A stretch of 64,000 bases of DNA from Virgibacillus sp. MSP4-1 (GCF_010092505.1 NZ_CP048021.1:1488001-1552000), one strand, 5' to 3'; shown: positions 27,849-38,591, numbered from the stretch's first letter. Notes: a model not told the origin generated them from the sequence alone. Translations and numbers: made by a program.

Positions 27849-29278
27849 AACTATGGGGCGGAAGATTTACCAAACCTACCAATGAACTTGTAGATGAGTA
27901 TACTTCCTCTATTCAGTTTGATCAAAAACTTGCCCAGCAGGACATAAAAGGAAGCCTTGCCCATGTCGAGATGCTTGCGAGCTGCGACATTATTTCAAAG
28001 GAAGAAGAAGCCACCATTTCTAAGGGACTAACCGCTGTTGCAAAAAAAATACAAAATGGAACAGCCGAATTGTCGGAAGATCACGAAGATATTCATATGA
28101 ACATTGAAAAGCTGCTTATTGAAGAAGTTGGACCTGTAGGGGGAAAACTGCATACAGGTAGAAGCCGTAATGACCAGGTCGCACTGGATATGAGACTGTA
28201 TTTAAGAGAATCCATTGTTATGCTAACGGATTTACTCGTTCAAGTTCAGGAGTCACTGATTGAGCAGGCAGAAAAAAATCTGGACACCATTCTTCCAGGC
28301 TACACCCATTTACAGCGTGCCCAGCCCGTCCGTTTTGCCCATCATCTAATGGCTTACGTATTTATGCTTCAGCGCGATACGGAACGACTGAAAGACAGCT
28401 ATAAACGTGTAAATCAGTCCCCATTAGGTGCAGGTGCCTTAGCAGGGACTACGTTTCCGATTGACCGGGAGCAGGTAGCTGACAGCCTGAATTTTGATGG
28501 AATTTGTGAAAATAGCCTGGACGCCGTCAGTGATCGGGATTTTGTAGTGGAATTTTTATCTAATTCATCTTTAATATCCATGCACCTGTCAAGGTTATGC
28601 GAGGAGCTTGTTCAATGGTCAAGTGCGGAGTTTAATTTCATAGAACTGGATGATGCCTTTTCCACAGGTAGCAGTATGATGCCCCAAAAGAAAAATCCGG
28701 ATGTAGCTGAATTGGTCCGCGGGAAAACAGGCAGAGTGTACGGACATTTAATGGGGATGCTAACGACTCTAAAATCACTGCCATTAGCTTACAACAAAGA
28801 TATGCAGGAGGACAAAGAAGGGATGTTCGACACGGTAGACACACTAAAAGGGGCTTTGTCTCTCTTTGCCCCTATGATATCCAGTATGCAGGTGAAAAAG
28901 GAAGAAATGTATGATGCCGTGCAAAAGGACTATTCCAATGCAACAGATTTAGCTGATTACTTAGTACAGCAGGATATTCCTTTCCGTGAAGCCCATGCCA
29001 TTGTCGGTCAAATTGTTCTTTACAGCATCGAGCAGAATAAATACTTATTACAGTTGACATTAGAGGAGTTCCAGCAGTTTTCAAGTTCAATTGGTGATGA
29101 CATTTATGAAGCTCTGAAACCTGAATCTGTCGTGGATGCAAGAAATGTAAAAGGAGCAACATCAAAAGGTCAAGTCAAAGAGCAATTTCATCATGCGTAT
29201 CATTTTATCGAAGGGAATAAAAGCTGGATTCAGAGTCATGAACAGAGTGCCGGAAACTCTAATTATTTATCAATATAA
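27845..29278 (+). CDS. argH: Argininosuccinate lyase
   Basis: Splits argininosuccinate into arginine and fumarate. 477 aa, slightly longer than the usual 460 or so because of the C-terminal tail. Fumarase/aspartase superfamily signature [12 protein letters not shown] near residue 278; the [11 protein letters not shown] substrate loop near 103-113; [12 protein letters not shown]-like [11 protein letters not shown] with the catalytic His. ATGA overlap with argG shows translational coupling. Confidence 0.97.
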   Translation: MKLWGGRFTKPTNELVDEYTSSIQFDQKLAQQDIKGSLAHVEMLASCDIISKEEEATISKGLTAVAKKIQNGTAELSEDHEDIHMNIEKLLIEEVGPVGGKLHTGRSRNDQVALDMRLYLRESIVMLTDLLVQVQESLIEQAEKNLDTILPGYTHLQRAQPVRFAHHLMAYVFMLQRDTERLKDSYKRVNQSPLGAGALAGTTFPIDREQVADSLNFDGICENSLDAVSDRDFVVEFLSNSSLISMHLSRLCEELVQWSSAEFNFIELDDAFSTGSSMMPQKKNPDVAELVRGKTGRVYGHLMGMLTTLKSLPLAYNKDMQEDKEGMFDTVDTLKGALSLFAPMISSMQVKKEEMYDAVQKDYSNATDLADYLVQQDIPFREAHAIVGQIVLYSIEQNKYLLQLTLEEFQQFSSSIGDDIYEALKPESVVDARNVKGATSKGQVKEQFHHAYHFIEGNKSWIQSHEQSAGNSNYLSI

Positions 29279-29348
29279 TGTATAAAAATGTACTAAAATG
29301 TATATTAATACGAAAATTTATGTTTTTCTTGAAGAGGAGATGATTTCA

Positions 29349-30440
29349 ATGGATGAGCACACGGGTTTTCTAACGTTAAATACGGGGCATGTTTTTGAGG
29401 GAAAGTGGTTATATAAAGATGATCAAACTGAGGGAGAGATGGTATTTAACACAGCAATGACCGGATATCAGGAGGTCATGACTGATCCATCCTATGCGGG
29501 ACAAATCGTGACCATGACCTACCCTTTAATTGGGAACTATGGATGTAATGACTGGGATAATGAAAGCTGGAAGCCCTCATTGGCCGGCTTCATTATTGCA
29601 TGTCCTTTTTCAAATCCCATACATGAAGAAACGAAACATTCTTTACGGGAAATGGTAAACAAACATAGCATTCCCACACTTTACGATATGGATACCCGTG
29701 CCTTAACCCGTATCATTCGAAAACATGGTGAAGTATATGGAAAGTTCACATCAGACCCAAACGATTTTCCTGTAATGAAAGAAATCGAAGCGGACATTGT
29801 TCGTAAGGTAGCCATAAAAAAGTCATTTATAGTCAATCCTGAAAATCCTTCATCCAGTACTCACAAAATAGCTGTGATTGATTTTGGCTACAAACACTCC
29901 ATCGTAGAAACATTCCGGAAATTAGACTGTGAAATTCACGTAGTCCCTTATCATATTACCTGGGAACAGATGAAAGAAATTAACCCTGATGCCGTAGTAT
30001 TGTCCAATGGTCCAGGAAATCCCAAAGACCTCATGTATCTATTTGATAATCTGAGACCAATTATTCATCATTACCCAACTCTCGGGATTTGCCTGGGACA
30101 GCAAATTATAGCTCTCGCAAACGGTGCTGAAACCAAGCGGCTGCCATTCGGTCATCGAGGCAGCAATCATCCAGTCAAGGATATAACAACAGGGAAAGTA
30201 CTCATTACCTCTCAAAATCATGGCTATACAGTCGATGAGAAGTCGCTTCATACGCATGAATGGAATGTGACACATCTCAACGTTAATGATCAATCCGTGG
30301 AAGGAATCATGCATCGCTATAAACCGATTATGTCTGTACAATTTCATCCTGAAGCACACCCGGGACCCATGGATTCCTTTTATATCTTTAAACAATTTTT
30401 AGCCTTAACTCATACTAAAGGAGAGAAGCAGCATGCCTAA
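29349..30440 (+). CDS. carA: Carbamoyl-phosphate synthase small subunit, arginine-linked
   Basis: Glutamine amidotransferase that supplies ammonia to CarB. 363 aa from ATG 29349, chosen for AGAGGAG nine bases upstream; the 17 extra codons upstream have no family similarity. N-terminal CPSase domain (EGEMVFNTAMTGYQEVMTDP) and class I amidotransferase domain with LGICLGQQIIA (nucleophile Cys) and FHPEAHPGP (His, Glu). Membership in the arg cluster, not a pyr operon, marks it as the arginine paralogue. Overlaps carB by eight bases. Confidence 0.96.
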   Translation: MDEHTGFLTLNTGHVFEGKWLYKDDQTEGEMVFNTAMTGYQEVMTDPSYAGQIVTMTYPLIGNYGCNDWDNESWKPSLAGFIIACPFSNPIHEETKHSLREMVNKHSIPTLYDMDTRALTRIIRKHGEVYGKFTSDPNDFPVMKEIEADIVRKVAIKKSFIVNPENPSSSTHKIAVIDFGYKHSIVETFRKLDCEIHVVPYHITWEQMKEINPDAVVLSNGPGNPKDLMYLFDNLRPIIHHYPTLGICLGQQIIALANGAETKRLPFGHRGSNHPVKDITTGKVLITSQNHGYTVDEKSLHTHEWNVTHLNVNDQSVEGIMHRYKPIMSVQFHPEAHPGPMDSFYIFKQFLALTHTKGEKQHA

Positions 30441-33400
30441 ACTTCCATCTATTAAAAAAGTTCTGGTCATAGGTTCCGGCCCTATTGTTATTGGTCAGGC
30501 AGCTGAATTTGACTATGCTGGTACACAGGCCTGTTTAGCCCTGAAAGAAGAAGGCATTGAGGTTGTGCTGGTAAATAATAATCCCGCAACAATCATGACA
30601 GACCCTCAGTTTGCTGATCAGATTTATTTAGAGCCCTTAACCTGCGAATCGGTAACGAAAATTATTGAACAGGAAAAACCTGATGGACTCCTCCCTACTC
30701 TCGGGGGTCAGACAGGTTTAAACCTGGCCCTTTCTTTAACGGAAGCTGGTGTTCTGGACCAATATGAAGTGGAGTTACTCGGAACACCTCTGAACTCTAT
30801 TCAAAAAGGAGAAGACCGGGAGCGGTTCAAATCTATGATGATTAATATAGATGAACCGATTGCTCACAGCGTTCCTGCAACGTCAACGAAGGAAGCCATT
30901 GAGTTTGCTGATCAGACCGGCTATCCCATTATGATTCGACCCGCCTATACCCTGGGTGGATCAGGCGGTGGTGTAGCAGCCAATCAAAAGGAATTAGAAT
31001 CAATCGTCATGAATGGTCTTCAATTAAGTCCTATTCACCAGGTTTTAATTGAACAGAGTGTAAAAGGCTGGAAGGAAATTGAATTCGAGGTTATGCGTGA
31101 TGCCAATGATACCTGCATTATTGTCTGCAGCATGGAAAATATTGATCCTGTAGGGGTTCACACAGGAGACAGTATGGTGGTAGCCCCTGTCCAAACATTG
31201 ACTGATCGTCAATACCAAATGCTTCGAACAACCTCCTGTAAAGTTATCAGGGAACTTGGTGTAGTAGGAGGCTGTAATATCCAATTTGCGGTTCACCCTG
31301 AACGTGATGAATATGTCATCATTGAGGTTAATCCGCGAGTGAGCAGATCAAGTGCACTCGCTTCAAAAGCAACAGGTTATCCCATTGCGAGAATTGCTGC
31401 TAAGCTGGCTCTGGGCTATCATCTGGATGAAGTCCTGAACCCTATTACAGCAAATACGTATGCAAGCTTCGAGCCTGCTATTGATTATATTGCCGTGAAG
31501 CTTCCCCGCCTGCCTTTTGATAAATTTACGGATGCTGACCGTAAACTCGGTACACAGATGCAGGCAACCGGTGAAGTAATGGCCATTGCACGGAACCTGC
31601 CTGCAGCTATTCAAAAAGCCATACGTTCGCTGGAAATTGGTGCAGACCAATTGCATTTGCCCTCTGTTCAACGTTTATCCCATGAACAACTGCAATTGCA
31701 GTTAGCTGAGGCATCTGATGAACGCTTATTTGTCATTGGAGAAGCGTTACGTCGGGGTTTTTCAATTGAAACCATCCATGGGATAACAGACATTCATCCA
31801 TACTTTCTATATGAAATTTCAACCATCATTGAGCATGAAAATGACCTATCCCATAGGGCATGGGGAGAAATGGAGAGAAAAGATTGGTTAACAGCAAAAC
31901 AGCTTGGCTTTACGAATAAAACGTTAGCCAAACTATTTAAAGTCAGCGAGCATGAAATAGCAACTGAAATCTCTCACCTCCCTGCCTACAAAATGGTCGA
32001 TACGTGCGCTGCAGAATTTTCTGCAGATACTCCTTATTATTACAGTTCCTGGAATGAGATGGATGAAGTTGAAAAATTAGATGGGAGTCAGAAAACCGTT
32101 GTCATCGGGTCCGGTCCAATTCGAATCGGCCAGGGCATTGAATTCGATTATTGCTCTGTCCAGGCTGCGATGTCCTTAAAAGACCAGGGGATCAATTCCA
32201 TTGTCATTAATAACAATCCTGAAACGGTCAGTACAGATTTTCATACGGCTGATCATCTATACTTTGAGCCTTTAACCGCCGAAGATGTCATTCACATCAT
32301 GCAGAAAGAACAAGCAGATCATGTAATGGTTCAATTCGGTGGTCAGACAGCCATTAACCTGGCAGAGGACTTGCAGAATGCCGGTTTTCATATTGCCGGT
32401 ACCTCCCTTTCTTCCATTCAAAAGGTGGAAGACAGAGATCAGTTTTATCAAATGCTGACCGAACTGAATATTCCGCATATACCTGGAGAGACCATTTATG
32501 CCTTTCAGAATGCACATGATGCAGCGCAAACGATTGGTTTTCCCCTCCTTGTCCGCCCTTCTTATGTTATTGGTGGAAAAGGAATGAAAGTTATCCAAAA
32601 TGACAATCAATTAGATGACTATGTAAATGAGCTCGAACATGAATTATCGGTAGATTCCATTTATCCGCTGCTTATGGATCGCTTTATTACAGGTAAGGAA
32701 TTCGAATTGGATGCCGTTTGTGATGGTTCTGACATCATTATACCTGGAATTTTTGAACATGTGGAAAAGGCAGGAATTCATTCAGGTGACAGTATGGCCA
32801 TCTTTCCGGCTCCATCATTAACGGAAAAGGATAAGGAAACCATTTTTAACTATACTCAAAAAATCTCCGCAAAGCTTAATGCCAAAGGGTTGATGAATAT
32901 TCAGTTTGTCATGGATGAAGCCACCAAGGATATCTTTGTACTCGAGGTAAATCCACGAGCTTCAAGAACCGTTCCGATCGTTTGCAAAATTACGGGGATC
33001 CCCCTAATTGACTTAGCAACAAAAGTTCAATTGGGAGAAACTCTTCATTCACACCCATACGAAATGGGGCTGCATGAAGATATCCCTTATTACACCGTTA
33101 AGATGCCAATCTTTTCAACGGAAAAACTGAATGGTGTCGATCCAATAACAGGACCTGAAATGAAATCCACTGGAGAAGCCATTGGTATTGGCAAAACGGT
33201 CCCTCAGGCCATGGCCAAAGCCTTTCATTGGTCAGAAAACAAGGGCACTCCTCCTGATGAAAAGAACTGGATACTCATGACCGGCAGCCTGGATGATGAT
33301 ATCAGCAGTCAGCTCTGTACGTCTTTAAGAAAAACAGACATCAATATTGCTGCAACACCCGAAACTGAACAAACATTAAAGCGAAATGGGGTTGAAGTCG

Positions 33401-33660
33401 CCGAAACCTTGACAAAAGAAGAAGCGAAAGAACGATTCCTGAAAAAATCCTATACCCTTCTCTTTACAAATCAGCTGGAAGACTCTTTACAGAGGGAACT
33501 TCGGGAATATGCCTTAAAAAACGGAATAATGAGTTTTACAGCAACGGAAACCCTGACAGCCTTTCTTATGGCATCAGCCGAGTCCTTTCATCAGCCATTA
33601 TCGATACAGAACTATAATAACATGATTGATTGCCATCAAACGGAGAAGGAGAGTGTTTAA
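30433..33660 (+). CDS. carB: Carbamoyl-phosphate synthase large subunit, arginine-linked
   Basis: 1075 aa. Two tandem ATP-grasp halves: first about residues 1-400 (VIGSGPIVIGQAAEFDYAGT, IEVNPRVSRSSALASKATG), then an oligomerisation region, second about 550-930 (VIGSGPIRIGQGIEFDYC, LEVNPRASRTVPIV), then the C-terminal MGS-like regulatory domain. Uses ammonia, bicarbonate and two ATP to make carbamoyl phosphate for ArgF. AGGAG precedes the ATG. Confidence 0.97.
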   Translation: MPKLPSIKKVLVIGSGPIVIGQAAEFDYAGTQACLALKEEGIEVVLVNNNPATIMTDPQFADQIYLEPLTCESVTKIIEQEKPDGLLPTLGGQTGLNLALSLTEAGVLDQYEVELLGTPLNSIQKGEDRERFKSMMINIDEPIAHSVPATSTKEAIEFADQTGYPIMIRPAYTLGGSGGGVAANQKELESIVMNGLQLSPIHQVLIEQSVKGWKEIEFEVMRDANDTCIIVCSMENIDPVGVHTGDSMVVAPVQTLTDRQYQMLRTTSCKVIRELGVVGGCNIQFAVHPERDEYVIIEVNPRVSRSSALASKATGYPIARIAAKLALGYHLDEVLNPITANTYASFEPAIDYIAVKLPRLPFDKFTDADRKLGTQMQATGEVMAIARNLPAAIQKAIRSLEIGADQLHLPSVQRLSHEQLQLQLAEASDERLFVIGEALRRGFSIETIHGITDIHPYFLYEISTIIEHENDLSHRAWGEMERKDWLTAKQLGFTNKTLAKLFKVSEHEIATEISHLPAYKMVDTCAAEFSADTPYYYSSWNEMDEVEKLDGSQKTVVIGSGPIRIGQGIEFDYCSVQAAMSLKDQGINSIVINNNPETVSTDFHTADHLYFEPLTAEDVIHIMQKEQADHVMVQFGGQTAINLAEDLQNAGFHIAGTSLSSIQKVEDRDQFYQMLTELNIPHIPGETIYAFQNAHDAAQTIGFPLLVRPSYVIGGKGMKVIQNDNQLDDYVNELEHELSVDSIYPLLMDRFITGKEFELDAVCDGSDIIIPGIFEHVEKAGIHSGDSMAIFPAPSLTEKDKETIFNYTQKISAKLNAKGLMNIQFVMDEATKDIFVLEVNPRASRTVPIVCKITGIPLIDLATKVQLGETLHSHPYEMGLHEDIPYYTVKMPIFSTEKLNGVDPITGPEMKSTGEAIGIGKTVPQAMAKAFHWSENKGTPPDEKNWILMTGSLDDDISSQLCTSLRKTDINIAATPETEQTLKRNGVEVAETLTKEEAKERFLKKSYTLLFTNQLEDSLQRELREYALKNGIMSFTATETLTAFLMASAESFHQPLSIQNYNNMIDCHQTEKESV

Positions 33661-33662
33661 TT

Positions 33663-34625
33663 TTGGATATAGCCCTGGATAAAACGATTCAATCTATGAA
33701 GGATAAAGATTTCCTGACATTAAACGATTACTCGAAACAGGAGATCAATCGTTTACTAAATTTAGCCAGTGATTTAAAGCAACTGCAAAAGGAGGATACA
33801 AGACCTAAAATTTTAGAAGGAAAAACATTAGGAATGATATTTGAAAAAGCATCTACCAGAACACGAGTATCCTTTGAAGCAGGGATTTATCAATTAGGAG
33901 GATCAGGGCTGTTTTTAAACACTCAGGATATTCAGCTCGGACGCGGGGAAACAATCGCGGACACGGCAAAGGTTCTTTCCTCTTATCTCGATGGGATTAT
34001 GATCCGTACCTATAGCCAATCTGCTGTTGAACAGCTGGCAGAGCATGCAGCCATTCCTGTCATAAATGGACTGACGGACAGGTATCATCCCTGTCAGGTG
34101 CTTGCAGATCTCCTTACAATTAAGGAACAAAAAGGAGATCTTAGTGGATTAACGTTAACCTACATCGGGGATGGAAATAATATGGCTCACTCCCTTATGA
34201 TTGGGAGTGCAAAAATGGGAATGAATGTTCACATTGTAAGCCCAAAGGAGTTCCAGCCACACTCGGCTATTACGGATCAGGCACAGGCAATAGCTGAGCA
34301 AAACCATTGCTCGGTTATGGTCACTCAGGATATACAAAAGGCTGTTCGTAATACAGATATTATCTATACGGATGTATGGGCAAGTATGGGACAGGAGAAG
34401 GAACAAAAAGAACGCTCAGAAATCTTCAGTGACTATCAGGTCAATGACAGTCTGATGGCTCTGGCGAATCCAGAGGCTGTCTTTATGCACTGTCTGCCTG
34501 CGCACCGGGGCGAAGAAGTTACGGCCAGTGTGATTGATGGAGAGCAATCTGTAGTATTTGAAGAGGCAGAGAATCGTCTCCATGTACAAAAAGCACTGAT
34601 GGTCGCACTCATGGGCAGTCATTAA
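33663..34625 (+). CDS. argF: Ornithine carbamoyltransferase
   Basis: Makes citrulline from ornithine and carbamoyl phosphate. 320 aa from TTG 33663, three bases after the carB stop, with AGGAGAG nine bases upstream; longer frames run inside carB. Carbamoyl phosphate motif STRTRVSFE (near 58), HPCQ (near 138), ornithine motif DVWASMGQE, and HCLPAHRGEE with the catalytic Cys. Last gene of the operon, followed by a strong terminator. Confidence 0.96.
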   Translation: MDIALDKTIQSMKDKDFLTLNDYSKQEINRLLNLASDLKQLQKEDTRPKILEGKTLGMIFEKASTRTRVSFEAGIYQLGGSGLFLNTQDIQLGRGETIADTAKVLSSYLDGIMIRTYSQSAVEQLAEHAAIPVINGLTDRYHPCQVLADLLTIKEQKGDLSGLTLTYIGDGNNMAHSLMIGSAKMGMNVHIVSPKEFQPHSAITDQAQAIAEQNHCSVMVTQDIQKAVRNTDIIYTDVWASMGQEKEQKERSEIFSDYQVNDSLMALANPEAVFMHCLPAHRGEEVTASVIDGEQSVVFEEAENRLHVQKALMVALMGSH

Positions 34626-34642
34626 GTATCACATATTTTAAA

Positions 34643-34676
34643 ATCCCACAGGGTATATACCCTGTGGGATGTTTTC
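34643..34676 (+). terminator. Terminator of the arginine operon
   Basis: ATCCCACAGGGTAT and ATACCCTGTGGGAT form a perfect 28-base palindrome (34643-34670), followed by GTTTTCT. It may also act on the 6S RNA side, since AAAA/TTTT stretches flank both ends. Confidence 0.85.
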
Positions 34677-34689
34677 TGGTTCAGTAAGC

Positions 34690-34898
34690 TATGTATTACA
34701 ATCCCAATCGTGCCGTCACCCTGTAACGTTTTGAACCCGCTCCCGGCAGGTGGGTGCCCTGTTCCATGCTTTGTACTTCCACACATGTTGGAGGCATGTA
34801 CGCCACACAAAAACTCCAGGCTCCCTTTTACGTTGTTGTTCGGTCAAAACTGGTTGGTTGTGACGAACACATCAGGATTGTTATCTAATTTCTATTGT
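34690..34898 (-). ncRNA. ssrS: 6S RNA (RNA polymerase-binding regulatory RNA)
   Basis: Minus-strand sequence with the hallmarks of Firmicute 6S RNA. The 3' half reads GGGCACCCACCTGCC, then GCGGGTTCAAAACGTT, then GACGGCAC. A closing stem pairs ACAATCC near the 5' end with GGATTGT near the 3' end, continuing GTG...TCGTC with GACGG.CAC. 6S RNA mimics an open promoter and sequesters sigma-A polymerase in stationary phase. B. subtilis bsrA also lies beside aspS. The ends are approximate. No protein gene is convincing here; short frames on both strands are spurious. Confidence 0.85.
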
Positions 34899-34904
34899 AA
34901 TTGA

Positions 34905-34934
34905 ATCTTAGCATATTACCCCTGTTTATTTCAA
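34905..34934 (-). promoter_or_regulatory. Promoter of the 6S RNA
   Basis: TTGAAA (34929-34934), 18-base spacer, TAAGAT (34905-34910) with an extended TGC before the -10, on the minus strand. Start expected near 34898. Confidence 0.75.
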
Positions 34935-34973
34935 GGCATTATATTATGGTAAGATTACAAATCTTTAACAATT

Positions 34974-36746
34974 TTATTTCCCTTCCCGACCTGAAAGCTT
35001 TAACTTTAACTCCTGCAACTGATTCTCATCCACTTCAGATGGTGCTTCCGTTAATAAGTCTGATGCAGATGCCGTTTTAGGAAAGAGAATTGTATCTCTT
35101 AAATTATCTCTTCCGGCCAATAGCATGATAAATCGGTCAAAGCCAAGAGCAATTCCACCATGCGGCGGAGCTCCATACTGTAATGCTTCCATTAGAAAAC
35201 CAAACTGATCATTGGCTTCATCTTTTGTGAATCCAAGGGCTTCAAACATTTTCTCCTGAAGTTCGTAATCATGAATACGAAGGGAACCTCCCCCTAATTC
35301 ATACCCATTAAGAACCAAATCATAGGCCTCTGCTTTCATTTCTTCAGGAGCATCATTAAACTTTTCCAGTGCGCCAGGGGCAGGCATTGTAAATGGATGA
35401 TGAGCCGCAAAATATCGTTCAGAGTCTTCATCATATTCAAGTAAAGGCCAGTCAGTTACCCATAGAAAATTAAATTTCGCTTCATCAATTAAGTTAAGCT
35501 CCCGGCCCAGCTTCAGACGAAGGGCTCCCAAACTTTCATAAACCACTGTTGTTTTATCAGCAACGAATAAAAGAAGATCGCCATTTTCTACATCCATGGT
35601 TTCCTTAATACCGTTTACTTCCTCTTCAGAAAGGAATTTCGAGATAGGTCCTGTTAACCCGTCATCTTCAGCTTTTAACCAGGCAAGACCTTTAGCCCCG
35701 TAAATTTTCACAAAGTCTGTTAATTGATCAATATTTTTTCTTGAATATGCAGAAGCCTGGCCTTTCACATTGAGTCCACTGACTTTTCCACCGGATTCAA
35801 CAGCAGTGCGGAATACTTTAAAATCAGAGTTCTGTATGACTTCAGACACACTATGGAGTTCCAGCCCAAAACGGGTATCAGGTTTATCTGAACCATAACG
35901 TTCCATAGCTTCATCATATTTCATTCTTGGGAAAGGTGTTGAAATATCCAGTCCTTTTACTTCCTTCATTACCTTCTTCATCATGCGTTCCATCATGCCC
36001 ATAATATCCTCTTTAGACATAAAGGAGGTTTCAATATCAACTTGAGTAAATTCCGGCTGACGGTCGGCACGGAGGTCCTCATCACGGAAGCAGCGGGCTA
36101 TTTGATAATATTTTTCAAAGCCTGACATCATAATCAGCTGTTTAAACAACTGAGGGGACTGTGGCAATGCATAAAACTCTCCCGGGTGCACCCGACTTGG
36201 TACTAAATAGTCTCTGGCCCCTTCTGGTGTGCTTTTTGTTAGCATAGGCGTTTCCATCTCCAGGAAGTCCTCATTGTTCAGGAAATTCCGGATTGCCTGT
36301 GTGGTCTGATGACGGAGCTTAAAGGTTTCCTGCATCGGTTTCCTTCTAAGATCCAGATAACGATACTTAAGACGGACTTCCTCTGTTGTATCTGATTCTT
36401 CCTCTAAAGTAAACGGTGGTGTTTTTGATTTATTCAGGATCGTTAATTCCTTCGCTTCCACTTCAAGTGCACCTGTTGGCATATTCTCATTAATAGTAGC
36501 TTCTTCTCTTGCAACCACTTTTCCTGTTACTTCAATGACAAACTCACTGCGTACTGAGTCTGCTTTTGCCAAGGCGTCCGGGCTGATGGAAGGATTGAAC
36601 ACAATTTGCACCAATCCTGAAACATCACGAAGGTCAATAAAAATTAATCCACCAAGATCACGACGCTTCTGCACCCATCCTTTTAACAGGACTTCTTCTC
36701 CAATGGTTGCTTTCGTTAAATTTCCACAGTAAAAGCGTTCACTCAT
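34974..36746 (-). CDS. aspS: Aspartyl-tRNA synthetase
   Basis: 590 aa, class II, bacterial type. N-terminal OB-fold anticodon domain (1-105; [17 protein letters not shown]), catalytic core with motif 2 [19 protein letters not shown] near 218, bacterial GAD insertion (about 300-420), motif 3 [14 protein letters not shown] near 530. Whether it also charges Asn-tRNA cannot be settled from sequence. Overlaps the hisS end by eight bases and shares the hisS T-box. Confidence 0.97.
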   Translation of the reverse strand: MSERFYCGNLTKATIGEEVLLKGWVQKRRDLGGLIFIDLRDVSGLVQIVFNPSISPDALAKADSVRSEFVIEVTGKVVAREEATINENMPTGALEVEAKELTILNKSKTPPFTLEEESDTTEEVRLKYRYLDLRRKPMQETFKLRHQTTQAIRNFLNNEDFLEMETPMLTKSTPEGARDYLVPSRVHPGEFYALPQSPQLFKQLIMMSGFEKYYQIARCFRDEDLRADRQPEFTQVDIETSFMSKEDIMGMMERMMKKVMKEVKGLDISTPFPRMKYDEAMERYGSDKPDTRFGLELHSVSEVIQNSDFKVFRTAVESGGKVSGLNVKGQASAYSRKNIDQLTDFVKIYGAKGLAWLKAEDDGLTGPISKFLSEEEVNGIKETMDVENGDLLLFVADKTTVVYESLGALRLKLGRELNLIDEAKFNFLWVTDWPLLEYDEDSERYFAAHHPFTMPAPGALEKFNDAPEEMKAEAYDLVLNGYELGGGSLRIHDYELQEKMFEALGFTKDEANDQFGFLMEALQYGAPPHGGIALGFDRFIMLLAGRDNLRDTILFPKTASASDLLTEAPSEVDENQLQELKLKLSGREGK

Positions 36747-38025
36747 TCTCTGTTCCTCCTTGTACAGCCTTTTTTAAATAGGAGGCAACCTGATCCAATG
36801 GCTGATCACTCTGCTCTCCCGTTTCCATATTTTTAACGGCTGCTTTGCCTTCATTTAATTCGTTTTCGCCCATAACAATCACATAACGGGCTTTTAACCG
36901 ATCTGCAGCTTTGAATTGTGCCTTCATCTTTTTATCCATATAGTCCATATCCGTTTTTATCCCATGATGTCTCAAGGAAAGCTGCAATTTCACAGCTTCT
37001 TTCTTAGCCATATCCCCCATAGCTGCAATATAGCAATCAATGGCTTCATCAAAAGGAAGGTTAATGTTTTCAGCATCTAAAGCGAGCAATAAACGTTCGA
37101 TACTCAAAGCAAAGCCTATACCAGGGGTTTCAGGGCCGCCCAGTTCCTCAACAAGACCGTTATAACGACCGCCGCCGGATAATGTAGTAATCGCACCAAA
37201 TCCTTCAGCATCACTCATGATTTCAAATGCAGTATGATTATAGTAGTCCAGACCTCTTACCAGATTAGGATCTGTCACATACTCAATCCCCATTTGCTCC
37301 AGATAGGTTTTCACCTGTTCAAAATAGGTACGGGAATACTCATTCAAATAATCCATAATGGAAGGGGCTGTCTGCATCGCAGGGTGGTTTCGGTCCACCT
37401 TACAATCTAAAACCCTTAAAGGATTTTTTTCGAGACGATTTTGGCAATCCTGACATAGCTCCTCTTTATGTGGTGTGAAATGCTCAATTAAAGCATTACG
37501 ATGATTGGTACGACTCTCCATATCACCAAGACTATTGATCACTAATTTTAGTGATTTTAACCCTAAGGCTTTGTAGCAGTCCAGAGCGAAAGCCAGCACT
37601 TCAGCATCAATCGCAGGGTCAGCACTTCCTAAAGCTTCGATGCCAAACTGTACAAACTGACGCGTACGCCCTTTTTGCGGACGTTCATAACGAAACATCG
37701 GTCCAAAATAGAATAACTTAGTTGGCTGCTGGGGGGCGCCATGCATTTTATTTTCAACGTAAGAACGTACTACAGACGCTGTTCCCTCAGGTCTCAAGGT
37801 CAGGCTTCTTCCTCCCCGATCAGTAAAGGTGTACATTTCTTTTTGAACGATGTCTGTCGTGTCACCTACCCCTCTTTGAAATAATTCTGTGCGTTCAAAT
37901 ATAGGGGTTCGAATCTCATGGTAATTATACAAACTCGCTAATTCCTGAAGCTTCTGTTCGACATACTGCCATTTTTTCGACTGTTCCGGTAAGATGTCTT
38001 CTGTCCCTCTTGGTACGTTAATCAT
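36739..38025 (-). CDS. hisS: Histidyl-tRNA synthetase
   Basis: 428 aa class II enzyme. Motif 2 with the [18 protein letters not shown] loop (near 110-127), histidine motifs [14 protein letters not shown] (near 257) and GGGRYNGL, then a C-terminal anticodon-binding domain. Start ATG with GGAGGAG upstream. First gene of hisS-aspS, with the T-box leader at 38098-38388. Confidence 0.97.
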   Translation of the reverse strand: MINVPRGTEDILPEQSKKWQYVEQKLQELASLYNYHEIRTPIFERTELFQRGVGDTTDIVQKEMYTFTDRGGRSLTLRPEGTASVVRSYVENKMHGAPQQPTKLFYFGPMFRYERPQKGRTRQFVQFGIEALGSADPAIDAEVLAFALDCYKALGLKSLKLVINSLGDMESRTNHRNALIEHFTPHKEELCQDCQNRLEKNPLRVLDCKVDRNHPAMQTAPSIMDYLNEYSRTYFEQVKTYLEQMGIEYVTDPNLVRGLDYYNHTAFEIMSDAEGFGAITTLSGGGRYNGLVEELGGPETPGIGFALSIERLLLALDAENINLPFDEAIDCYIAAMGDMAKKEAVKLQLSLRHHGIKTDMDYMDKKMKAQFKAADRLKARYVIVMGENELNEGKAAVKNMETGEQSDQPLDQVASYLKKAVQGGTENE

Positions 38026-38097
38026 CCTTGCTCCTCCTTCGTAATATGTAAGATGCTTTCTATCAACGTTAACGATGGAATCCTTTTGGAAGAAATT

Positions 38098-38388
38098 AAA
38101 AAATCCCGTCCCTTTTAAAGAAAAAGGGACGGGATTTCACCCGCGTTGCCACCCTAAGTTGAAGCAATATAATCCTCGGTATCATTGCTTCCCCTTAATT
38201 TCCATTAACGCATGGGTAACGTCTGCATCTACTAAGGCTAACCGTTCGACACAGAACCTCCAGAATGTCTTTCATTAAGGGAGTATGGAGAAATGCTCAC
38301 AGCCCCGGGCATTTCCTCTCTGGCCATCTCTTTCTTAACTACTCTTTCCTTCACAGGATTTCCGCACTATAATTTTCGAATTGATTAT
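38098..38388 (-). promoter_or_regulatory. T-box leader of hisS-aspS (Asp specifier GAC)
   Basis: T-box GGGTGGCAACGCGGG is at 38139-38153 (minus strand). Terminator arms AAATCCCGTCCCTTTT and AAAAGGGACGGGATTT with a T-run lie at 38098-38136. In stem I the AGTA bulge is followed by GTTAAG, which pairs with CTTAAT. The specifier loop then reads GAAAGACA, so the specifier is GAC (Asp) at 38267-38269. Thus the operon should answer to uncharged tRNA-Asp, although hisS comes first. Confidence 0.9.
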
Positions 38389-38389
38389 A

Positions 38390-38418
38390 ACTATAATGTT
38401 GTGAAGACTAATTGTCAA
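38390..38418 (-). promoter_or_regulatory. Sigma-A promoter of hisS-aspS
   Basis: TTGACA (38413-38418), 17-base spacer, TATAGT (38390-38395). The -35 overlaps the stop codon of the small gene upstream. Confidence 0.88.
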
Positions 38419-38591
38419 GAACGAGTTAGCCTTTCTTTTAAGTTTTTTACATCTTTTAAGGATAAGCCAAATTCCTGTGCCAATTCCATTGAAGATTGTT
38501 CCTTTTCCGAGTTCATGAAGTGATGGAAATCGATTTGAAAAATACCCTGATCCGAATAAGATAGAGCATTACGGTTTCCGCTTGTTCTCAT
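38415..38591 (-). CDS. Small helix-turn-helix protein, YrzK-like
   Basis: 58 aa from ATG 38591 (GGAGGT seven bases upstream). The C-terminal SMELAQEFGLSLKDVKNLKER looks like a sigma region 4 or similar helix-turn-helix; the N-terminal half (SGNRNALSYSDQGIFQIDF) is a conserved-looking extension. A short gene in this position beside hisS is known in Bacilli, sometimes labelled sigma-like; the yrzK link is from memory. Its TGA stop lies in the hisS -35. Confidence 0.7.
   Translation of the reverse strand: MRTSGNRNALSYSDQGIFQIDFHHFMNSEKEQSSMELAQEFGLSLKDVKNLKERLTRS

Noticed and set aside
34622-34904. Short frames on both strands between argF and aspS
   Set aside because: They overlap the 6S RNA and an intrinsic terminator and lack binding sites.
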